Shown here one piece after another: positions 1-5,760 of a stretch of DNA of 6,578 bases (positions are counted from its first letter, which is position 1; each line of letters begins with the position of its first letter). The notes below the pieces were generated by a model. That model did not search any database, was not told the DNA's origin, and worked only from the letters and a program-made list of their open reading frames with translations. Both the position numbers and the translations under genes were made by a program. Source of the stretch: an uncultured Lachnospiraceae bacterium (lineage in GTDB: Bacteria > Bacillota > Clostridia > Lachnospirales > Lachnospiraceae); assembly GCA_946533525.1 (NCBI GenBank), contig CAMNBW010000092.1, forward strand, positions 1-6,578. Reading direction: 5' to 3'.

Positions 1-246
1 CTCTTCGGGGAGGTCTCGGCGGAGCAGATGCAGCTAAACTATATCATCCTTATAGCCGCCGCCCTTTTCCTCTTTGCGGTAAGCCTTGTGCAGGAGATAA
101 GCGGGCGGGAGATCCGGGATATTTTAAACGAAAGACACGCGGCCCTTCAGTGGGCAGTGCTGTTTGCGGGGGCGATACTTCTGCTTACTTACGGCATTTA
201 CGGCCCGGGCTACGATGTGCAGGGCTTTGTATATATGCAGTTTTAA
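1..246 (+). CDS. MBOAT-family membrane O-acyltransferase, C-terminal fragment
   Basis: This is the 3' end of a gene that starts left of the window; frame 1 is open from base 1 and encodes 81 residues before TAA at 244-246. The Met at base 28 is internal, not a start. Two hydrophobic membrane segments are visible (fragment residues about 14-31 and 54-71), separated by a polar, charged loop. The protein ends in GYDVQGFVYMQF, matching the aromatic-rich ending (FxYxQF) typical of bacterial AlgI/DltB-like MBOAT proteins. Members of this family move an acyl group, usually acetyl, across the membrane for transfer to an extracellular polysaccharide or teichoic acid. The catalytic His region lies upstream and cannot be checked here. 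The next gene is an SGNH-like protein, the usual partner of an MBOAT, which supports the call. The acceptor polymer and the acyl group are unknown. Family assignment is fairly secure given how short the fragment is. Confidence 0.83.
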   Translation, partial: LFGEVSAEQMQLNYIILIAAALFLFAVSLVQEISGREIRDILNERHAALQWAVLFAGAILLLTYGIYGPGYDVQGFVYMQF

Positions 247-248
247 TG

Positions 249-285
249 GCAGCGGTTCGGAACCTGTGGGCTTCTGAACAACTGC
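249..285 (+). other. Intergenic imperfect stem-loop upstream of the SGNH gene
   Basis: The 52-nt gap between the MBOAT and SGNH genes holds a long inverted repeat. GTTCGGAA (255-262) pairs with TTCTGAAC (272-279) over 8 positions, including one G-U wobble, around a 9-nt loop (263-271). After a symmetric 2x2 internal loop (CG at 253-254 against AA at 280-281), the stem continues with GCAG (249-252) against CTGC (282-285). It is followed only by GTTTAAAGG, so there is no proper U-tract and it does not look like a strong intrinsic terminator. The ribosome binding site of the next gene begins five bases after the stem. Possible roles are an mRNA processing or stability element, a weak attenuator, or a translation modulator; these are inferences from position and pairing only. 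Confidence 0.5.
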
Positions 286-289
286 GTTT

Positions 290-295
290 AAAGGA
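290..295 (+). promoter_or_regulatory. Ribosome binding site of the SGNH-like gene
   Basis: AAAGGA lies just before the ATG at 299, with only 3 nt between them, which is shorter than the usual 5-9 nt. It is the only purine-rich site between the stem-loop and the start codon. The short spacing and the hairpin immediately upstream suggest modest or structure-sensitive initiation, but this is an inference. Confidence 0.5.
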
Positions 296-298
296 ATA

Positions 299-1510
299 AT
301 GAACTATAGAGCTAAAAGATGTATTAAGACAATTTCATTGATACTTGCCATAGTCCTTGCGGTATATTTTCTGCAGGAATTTGTGGTAATGCCCTGGCAG
401 CCCCGGGATGTGCAGATAAGCGGCTTTTATAAGGAGGACGGGAATTCCCTCGACGTGGTCTTTATAGGGGCGAGCGATATGTATACGGCCTTTTCCCCGG
501 CCCTCGCATATGAAAACTTCGCCTTTACAAGCTATCCCTTCGCCCCGCCGAGAAATTCCGACGGAGTTTGGCAGCTTCAGGTGGACGAGATACTGCGTAC
601 CCAGAGCCCGAAGCTTATCGTTATCGAGGTGAACGGCGCCCTCTATACCGAGGAGGATGAGCTTGTGACCGAGGAGAATTTAAGGCTCTTTACGGACCAT
701 ATGCCGGTCAGCGCCCATAAGAAGGAGCTTATTGACAGGTATGTGCGGGAGAAGGACCGGATAAATTACTACATCCCTTATTTAAAATATCACGGAAATA
801 TAACATCCTTGAAAAAGGCCTTCAATACCCTGTATGAGAGATTGAGCTTTGAAACAAGGGGCGGTCTTTACATGAAGGGGGAGAGGACTCATTTTCCCGC
901 GGACAGCTTTGAAAACGAGGTATGGGATACGGCGGGCGACGAGGAAGAGCTTGATATGGAGCCTAACCACGAGGCGGCCCTTCGCGGCTTCCTGGAGTAC
1001 TGCCAGGCCAACGTGGACTGCCCGATACTTTTTATAAGGACGCCCCACTACATTACCGAAAAGGAGGAGGTCACGCTGGAATTTTTCCGCCGCACAAACA
1101 GGGTCGGAAGCATAGTTTCAAATTACGGCTTTGATTTTATCAACTTCGACAAGCTCCACTCCGAGATAGGCTTAAACTACGATGAGGATTTCTACAATTC
1201 CGAGCATTTGAACATAAACGGTCAGGAAAAATTTACGGCTTACCTCGGGAAGATACTCTCGGAAAAGTACGGACTTAAAGATCTCTCTCATAGCGACACG
1301 GTTAAGGCAAAATGGGAAAGGGCCGTGAAATATTATCATGAATTTATAAGGCAGGGAAAGGCTCTCAATGAAAAGGAGACCTCCGGCAGCGAATATGAGT
1401 TTTACGAGGCGGAAAGCCGGGAGCTCTTAAAGAAGCTCGAAGAAGGCATGGTGTCCGGTGTCGGAGCGGCAGGTTCCGGTTCCGGCTCACAGGCAAAGGG
1501 AAAGCAATAA
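299..1510 (+). CDS. Membrane-anchored SGNH-hydrolase-like protein (MBOAT partner, DltD/AlgX-like role)
   Basis: A 403-residue protein with a basic N-terminus (K6, R7, K10) and one membrane segment at about residues 11-29, predicting a type II anchor with the bulk of the protein outside the cell. The SGNH signature is visible: a beta-strand leading into GAS (57-59, candidate nucleophile Ser59), a second strand LIVIEVNGALY (106-116) where the family often has an NxD/E-type block, a third CPILFIRTPH (241-250), and a block-V-like NSEHLNINGQEKF (300-312) with His303. The usual DxxH aspartate is Asn300 here. Residues about 365-383 are charged and helical, and the end (387-403) is a Gly/Ser/Ala-rich tail. 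Its place directly after an MBOAT gene matches systems in which the SGNH protein completes extracellular O-acylation. The substrate is unknown. Sequence similarity to DltD or AlgX proper is weak, so the name describes a role, not orthology. Confidence 0.72.
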   Translation: MNYRAKRCIKTISLILAIVLAVYFLQEFVVMPWQPRDVQISGFYKEDGNSLDVVFIGASDMYTAFSPALAYENFAFTSYPFAPPRNSDGVWQLQVDEILRTQSPKLIVIEVNGALYTEEDELVTEENLRLFTDHMPVSAHKKELIDRYVREKDRINYYIPYLKYHGNITSLKKAFNTLYERLSFETRGGLYMKGERTHFPADSFENEVWDTAGDEEELDMEPNHEAALRGFLEYCQANVDCPILFIRTPHYITEKEEVTLEFFRRTNRVGSIVSNYGFDFINFDKLHSEIGLNYDEDFYNSEHLNINGQEKFTAYLGKILSEKYGLKDLSHSDTVKAKWERAVKYYHEFIRQGKALNEKETSGSEYEFYEAESRELLKKLEEGMVSGVGAAGSGSGSQAKGKQ

Positions 1511-1512
1511 CA

Positions 1513-2301
1513 ATGGGAAACGCAAAGGCAGTATTTTTTGACATAGACGGAACTATCTGGGATTACACCAATTATATTCCCGAAAGCACGGTGCAGGCCA
1601 TAAGGACCCTGAGGGACAAGGGCAACTACGCCTTTATCTGTTCGGGGAGGTGCAGGAGCTATATACAAAACCCCAGCCTCTTTGAAATAGGCTTCGACGG
1701 GGTGGTTTCAGGCTGCGGCACCATGATAGAGCAGGGCGATGAGGTGGTCTTTTACAAGGAGCTCGATAAGGCCCTTGTGAAGCGCACCATAGAAACCGTC
1801 CGTTCCTTCGGGATGAAGCCCCTGCTTGAGGGCAAGGACTATTTATATATGGACTATGAGGAATATAAGGACGACCCCTACGGGCAGAAACTAATCGAGG
1901 AGATGGGCAGCAGGATCAAGGGCATTAAGGAGAGCGAGGGCGAGTGGAAATGCTCCAAGCTCTCCTGCGAGACCACCGGAAGCAATATAGAAGAGTGCTA
2001 TGAGGTCCTAAAGGAGGACTACGATTTCATAGTCCATACCTCGAGCGTAATAGAGATGATCCCGAAGGGCTTCAGCAAGGCCACGGGGATGGAGAAGGTG
2101 GCCGGGCTTTTATCCTGTGGAATGGAAGACGTTTTCGCCTTCGGAGACGGGGAGAACGACATAGAGATGATCGAGAGGGCGGGGGTCGGCATAGCCATGG
2201 GAAACGGCAACGACCACGTCCGGCAGGTGGCGGACTATGTTACCGCAGCCTTGCATGAAGACGGGATATACAAAGCCTGTGAGCATTTCGGGCTGATCTG
2301 A
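1513..2301 (+). CDS. Cof-type HAD-superfamily phosphatase
   Basis: A 262-residue soluble protein of normal length for the Cof (IIB, C2-cap) subfamily. All HAD motifs are present: motif I FFDIDGT with nucleophile Asp10 and acid/base Asp12; motif II ICSGR with Ser44; the motif III lysine, best assigned to Lys189 in GFSKATG; and motif IV FGDGENDIEM with the metal-binding acids Asp212 and Asp216. The cap domain lies roughly between residues 80 and 185. The SGCGT stretch (66-70) replaces the NGA-type turn seen in many Cof proteins. No signal peptide or membrane segment is present, so it is cytoplasmic. Such enzymes dephosphorylate sugar phosphates, flavin or pyridoxal phosphates and are promiscuous; the substrate cannot be read from the sequence. 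The start ATG follows the previous stop by 2 nt, with AAAGGG at 1495-1500 inside the upstream gene as the likely ribosome binding site, so the two genes are probably translated together. Confidence 0.95.
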   Translation: MGNAKAVFFDIDGTIWDYTNYIPESTVQAIRTLRDKGNYAFICSGRCRSYIQNPSLFEIGFDGVVSGCGTMIEQGDEVVFYKELDKALVKRTIETVRSFGMKPLLEGKDYLYMDYEEYKDDPYGQKLIEEMGSRIKGIKESEGEWKCSKLSCETTGSNIEECYEVLKEDYDFIVHTSSVIEMIPKGFSKATGMEKVAGLLSCGMEDVFAFGDGENDIEMIERAGVGIAMGNGNDHVRQVADYVTAALHEDGIYKACEHFGLI

Positions 2302-2326
2302 CGGACATAAAGGGGAAGAGAATACG

Positions 2327-2911
2327 ATGAAAAAACCGTTAAACTACCAGTGCAGCGAATATGACTGCGGGCCTACGGCCATAATGAATGCAATAAGCTG
2401 CCTTTTTGAAGCGGATGATTTTCCGCCTCTTTTTATAAAGGTCATAAACAGCTATTGCATGGATAACTGCAACTGCAGCGGTATGCCCTGTGTCTATGGG
2501 ACCTCCCGGGATGCCTTAAGGTTCGTGGCGGCCTGGATAAATAACTACGCGGCCAGTACCGGTTTTAAGCTGCACTGCGTATGTGCCGAGGGAGAGGCGG
2601 TAAATTTAAGCGTCGATTCGGAACTCAGCCACTGCCTTCGGACAGGGGGATCGGCCGTCGTAAACTGCATGCTGGAGGATATTTTTCACTATATAACCCT
2701 GACCGGGCTTCAGGGCGACAGGGTCGGGGTCTTTGATCCCTACTACGACGAGCGGGACAACATGGGAAAGGGTGTGGAGTGTATCGACGACCACCCGATG
2801 GAGTATAACCGCCTTGTGGAGAAGACGGTTTTGGACAGTATCGACGGCAGGGACTATTCGATGCATGTTTTAAAGGACAGGATTGCCCTGTGCTTTTACA
2901 GGACGGATTAA
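2327..2911 (+). CDS. C39-peptidase-like, cysteine-rich cytoplasmic protein
   Basis: A 194-residue protein with no signal peptide or membrane segment. The N-terminus carries a C39-like papain-fold signature, YQCSEYDCGPTAIMNA (residues 7-22), with Gln8 as a possible oxyanion residue and Cys14 as the candidate nucleophile. His121 in FHYITLTG and Asp137 in VFDPYY sit where the remaining triad residues are expected. From memory, similar proteins of about 200 residues with the same landmarks (SEYDCGPT, GTSR, HYVLLTG, FDPYY) occur in Clostridia and are annotated C39-like or hypothetical; their substrate is not known to me. This copy has 13 cysteines, clustered at 44, 48, 50 and 55 as CMDNCNCSGMPC, which is unusual and could suit metal binding or redox control. 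There is no ABC or membrane region, so it is not a bacteriocin-exporting C39 transporter. A good AAAGGGGA site (2309-2316) precedes the ATG by 10 nt, and the HAD gene ends 25 nt upstream. Confidence 0.72.
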   Translation: MKKPLNYQCSEYDCGPTAIMNAISCLFEADDFPPLFIKVINSYCMDNCNCSGMPCVYGTSRDALRFVAAWINNYAASTGFKLHCVCAEGEAVNLSVDSELSHCLRTGGSAVVNCMLEDIFHYITLTGLQGDRVGVFDPYYDERDNMGKGVECIDDHPMEYNRLVEKTVLDSIDGRDYSMHVLKDRIALCFYRTD

Positions 2912-2925
2912 TAAGGTTTATAGCC

Positions 2926-2929
2926 AGGA
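2926..2929 (+). promoter_or_regulatory. Ribosome binding site deciding the YfhO-family start
   Basis: AGGA lies 4 nt before the ATG at 2934, and a second purine patch (AAGG, 2913-2916) lies further upstream. This favours ATG 2934 over the upstream in-frame TTG at 2883, which would overlap the preceding gene by 29 nt and add a 17-residue non-conserved-looking leader before the typical basic N-terminus MNRISRLYDRIKN. Confidence 0.5.
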
Positions 2930-2933
2930 CAGG

Positions 2934-5756
2934 ATGAACAGGATTTCAAGGCTTTACGACAGGATAAAAAATACATATTGGGGTTACGCTTTGGCGTATA
3001 CCCTGTGCTTTGCGCTGCTCTCCCTCATAGTTTTCAGGTACTTCCTGATGTACGGGAAGACCACAATAATAGTCGGGGACGGGATCTCGCAAAATTACAA
3101 TACCCTGCTCTATTACAGCAGGCTCCTGCGGCAGGTCATAGCCACGATGATAAGCGAGCATAGACTGGAATTTCCGATGTGGGACATATCAGCGGGGCTT
3201 GGAGAGGATATACTCGGCGTAATGCACTATTACGGCGTCGGTGAGCCCATAATGCTGCTCGCCGCCCTGGTGCCTCCGTCGCGGACGGATTTCCTCTATT
3301 GCTTTATCTATCTCGCAAGGCTCTACCTAGGCGGGCTGGCCTTCTCCTGGTTTTCGCTTTGGCACGGAAACCGGAAGTTCGCCACGCTCTTAGGCTCCTT
3401 TGTCTATGTTTTCAGCGGCTACTCCCTGACCCTGGCAATGAAGCACCTTATGTTCGGGGTTCCGATAGTCTTCTTTCCGCTGATCCTTTTAGGGGTGGAC
3501 AAGGTTATAAGGGAGAGGAAATGCGCCCTGTTCATCTTTGCCTCGGCCTTTGCGGCCATGAGCAATATCTATTTTTTCTATGCGCAGATGGTCTTTGCCG
3601 TTTTTTACTGCGTCTTCAGGCTGATCTGCTTAAGGAAGGAGTTTGACCTTAAGCGGTACCTGACGACCCTCTTAAGCTTTGCCCTAAGCTCGGTCTGCCT
3701 GCTGCTTATTTCAGCGGTGGTGCTGCTTCCCGAGATCTCCCTCCTGCTCTCCGAAAGCCGGGTGGGGAGAGGCTACCCCTATACCCTGACCTACGGCTTA
3801 AAGTATTATTTTGAATATATTGCGGGCTTTACAAACCTGCAGCAGGCCGAGGGACTGATGACCGCGGGCTACTCCGTGGTAGCGCTGGTGGCGGTGCTCA
3901 TCCTGTTTTTGAAAAAGGACGGGGCTTTAAGGCTCAAGGCCGCTGTGATAAGCTTCCTTATCTTTTCCTTCGTGCCCTGGTTTGCCTATATGATGAACGG
4001 CTTCAGCTACGTTACCAACAGGTGGGTCTGGGCCTTTGCCTGCCTCATGGGCTACGTTGTGGCGAAGGTCTACCCGGAGCTCTACGAGCTGGACAGGCCG
4101 CAGAAGCTCCGCCTTGTTCTATCAGCGGTCATAATAAGCGCGGTCTCGCTGCTTCTGCCCTCACTACGGAATATGCATACCTTCGCTTCAATTATCGTCC
4201 TCTTCACCGCCTGCCTTCTGCTGATGGCCTTTGATATTAAGGATAGGGAGAGCATAAAGACGAGGCTTACGGTTTTTGCGGTCTTTATAATGGGACTGAT
4301 CTTTATGACCTACAGGCTGTGGGACCCTCAGTTTGCCGGGGACGGGAAATACGTGATCAGCAAATATAACGACATCAATACTGCCGACGACATCCTTGAG
4401 AACAGGAATTCCGACAAGACCATAGAGCTTATCGGCGATAATGAATTTTTCCGCACGGGGGAGATTGGAGTCACAACCGGAGGCGGAAATTCCTCGCTCC
4501 ATAGAAGCGTTAATTTATGCAGGCGGTATTTTTCGATGATGCTGCCGAACATTTCCGAGTTCATCCGGGAGCTGGGCTTTAATACCCAGATGGATTTTAA
4601 GCTCGAGGGAACGGACAGAAGGAGCATAATGGATGGGCTCTTAAGCGTAAAATACTATAACGTAAGGCAGGGAGAGGAGGCTTCCCTACCCTACGGCTAC
4701 GACGAGAAGGTGGCGGAGGCCGATACCTACGACGGCCATTCCGCAGCCTGGAAAAATGAGAACTATCTTCCTCTGGGCTATACCTATGATACTGCTGTGA
4801 GCCGGGAGGAGTTTTATTCCCTGGATCTGGCAGGGCGGCAGGAGGCCATGCTGTACGGAGCGGTGCTGGGTACGGAGGATATTGAGAGTACGAAGCTTCC
4901 GGTGACTGAACTCGATGGGAAGCTCAGCCGCAGGAGCGTCTTAAAGAACATTACACAGGTGAGCGGCGGAGAGACCGTGATCACCGATAAGGGAATAGAT
5001 GTCCGGGGCAGGGATGCCGTCTTAAAGCTGGAGCTTAAGGCAGTGCCGGACAGCGAGTATTATGTGGTCCTTACCGGGACAGGCTTTGAGGGCAGGAAGC
5101 TGTCTGAAGCCTATACCGACGATGAGTGGAAGAGCTTAAGCCGGTATGAGAGGGCCGGGATAAGGGCGGCTGAATTTTTAAAAAGACCCGACGACGAGGC
5201 GGGGCTCCTCTTCGGGCCGGAAAACGGGAATTTTACCGAAAAAATCGAGTATTTCACCCCGATGCACGACTGCTATACGGGTCACGACAGCTTTATCACG
5301 AGCATGGGATACAGTGAGGAGGGCCTTAAGGAAATTTACTGCAAGTTGACAAAACCGGGATTTTATAACTTTGAGAGTCTTGACGTAGTCTGTCAGCCGG
5401 CAGAAAATATAACGACAGGTCTTGAGGGCTTGAGAAGGGAGCCCCTGACAGATATAAGCCTTGATATTAACGCCATAAATGGTAAGCTTAAGCTTACGCA
5501 GGATAAGCTTCTCGTGCTTTCGATACCCTATTCCACGGGCTGGAAGGCCTATGTGGACGGGCAGGAGACGAAGACCGCCTGTGCGAACATCATGTTTCTT
5601 TCGGTTCCGGTTTCGGCCGGGGAGCATGAAATAAGCCTGAAATATGAAACGCCGTACCTGCGGACCGGGGCGTGTCTTACGGCAGCGGGCTTTGTGTTAA
5701 CGATACTGTTGATAATGTTTCAGAGTTTTTTAAAGAGAAAAGACAAGGAGGAGTAA
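2934..5756 (+). CDS. YfhO-family polytopic membrane protein (GT-C-like glycosyltransferase candidate)
   Basis: A 940-residue protein from ATG 2934, normal for the large YfhO family. After a basic cytoplasmic start there is a first membrane helix (about 18-37), an extracytoplasmic loop with VGDGISQ (47-53; Asp49 is a good catalytic or metal-ligand candidate by analogy with GT-C enzymes) and LGEDILG, then roughly a dozen more helices to about residue 460. The motif NGFSYVTNRW (355-364) in the membrane half is a YfhO hallmark. Residues about 465-908 form an extracellular domain ending in the family's IPYSTGWKAYVDGQ region (864-877) and a beta-rich AGEHEISLKYE, followed by a last helix (about 911-931) and a KRKDKEE tail. 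The Bacillus YfhO protein is linked to glycosylation of lipoteichoic acid from a lipid-linked sugar. The donor and acceptor here are unknown, and no CsbB-like polyprenyl-phosphate sugar synthase lies in the window. Preceding gene ends 22 nt upstream. Confidence 0.92.
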   Translation: MNRISRLYDRIKNTYWGYALAYTLCFALLSLIVFRYFLMYGKTTIIVGDGISQNYNTLLYYSRLLRQVIATMISEHRLEFPMWDISAGLGEDILGVMHYYGVGEPIMLLAALVPPSRTDFLYCFIYLARLYLGGLAFSWFSLWHGNRKFATLLGSFVYVFSGYSLTLAMKHLMFGVPIVFFPLILLGVDKVIRERKCALFIFASAFAAMSNIYFFYAQMVFAVFYCVFRLICLRKEFDLKRYLTTLLSFALSSVCLLLISAVVLLPEISLLLSESRVGRGYPYTLTYGLKYYFEYIAGFTNLQQAEGLMTAGYSVVALVAVLILFLKKDGALRLKAAVISFLIFSFVPWFAYMMNGFSYVTNRWVWAFACLMGYVVAKVYPELYELDRPQKLRLVLSAVIISAVSLLLPSLRNMHTFASIIVLFTACLLLMAFDIKDRESIKTRLTVFAVFIMGLIFMTYRLWDPQFAGDGKYVISKYNDINTADDILENRNSDKTIELIGDNEFFRTGEIGVTTGGGNSSLHRSVNLCRRYFSMMLPNISEFIRELGFNTQMDFKLEGTDRRSIMDGLLSVKYYNVRQGEEASLPYGYDEKVAEADTYDGHSAAWKNENYLPLGYTYDTAVSREEFYSLDLAGRQEAMLYGAVLGTEDIESTKLPVTELDGKLSRRSVLKNITQVSGGETVITDKGIDVRGRDAVLKLELKAVPDSEYYVVLTGTGFEGRKLSEAYTDDEWKSLSRYERAGIRAAEFLKRPDDEAGLLFGPENGNFTEKIEYFTPMHDCYTGHDSFITSMGYSEEGLKEIYCKLTKPGFYNFESLDVVCQPAENITTGLEGLRREPLTDISLDINAINGKLKLTQDKLLVLSIPYSTGWKAYVDGQETKTACANIMFLSVPVSAGEHEISLKYETPYLRTGACLTAAGFVLTILLIMFQSFLKRKDKEE
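5745..5753 (+). promoter_or_regulatory. Strong ribosome binding site embedded in the end of the YfhO gene
   Basis: AAGGAGGAG is a near-ideal Shine-Dalgarno sequence; it also encodes the last three residues (Lys-Glu-Glu) of the YfhO-family protein, immediately before its TAA. The AGGAGG core ends 9 nt before the ATG at 5761. This layout favours translational coupling of the lipoprotein to the upstream gene, or at least independent strong initiation on a shared transcript. Confidence 0.85.
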
Positions 5757-5760
5757 GATT

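Noticed and set aside
249..290. The intergenic hairpin read as a Rho-independent terminator.
   Set aside because: The bases after the stem are GTTTAAAGG, with only three T residues, and a co-directional partner gene follows at once.
2327..2911. Interpretation of the C39-like protein as a bacteriocin leader peptidase or maturation enzyme.
   Set aside because: There is no ABC-transporter fusion, no small double-glycine precursor gene in the window, and the protein lacks any export or membrane signal.
2883..2933. Upstream in-frame TTG start that would add 17 residues to the YfhO-family protein.
   Set aside because: It lies inside the C39-like gene, overlaps it by 29 nt and has no convincing ribosome binding site; ATG 2934 gives the expected basic start just before the first membrane helix.
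3299..3646. A 115-codon open frame on the plus strand in another frame of the YfhO gene.
   Set aside because: It lies wholly within the membrane region of a clear gene and its translation is basic, cysteine-rich and unlike any family; it is a shadow frame.
5346..5369. TTGACA followed by TATAAC, resembling a sigma-70-type promoter within the YfhO gene.
   Set aside because: The spacer is 12 nt, too short for a normal promoter, and it is nearly 400 bases inside the gene with no suitable start nearby.
5482..5497. Perfect 16-bp palindrome GTAAGCTTAAGCTTAC inside the YfhO gene.
   Set aside because: It encodes a Lys-Leu-Lys-Leu run using codons common in this genome (AAG, CTT), lies mid-gene, and has no partner elsewhere; a chance product of the coding sequence is the simpler explanation.
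5178..5627. A 149-codon open frame on the minus strand, antisense to the YfhO gene.
   Set aside because: It mirrors a well-supported gene, has no recognisable domain and no ribosome binding site context; the same holds for the other minus-strand frames in the window.
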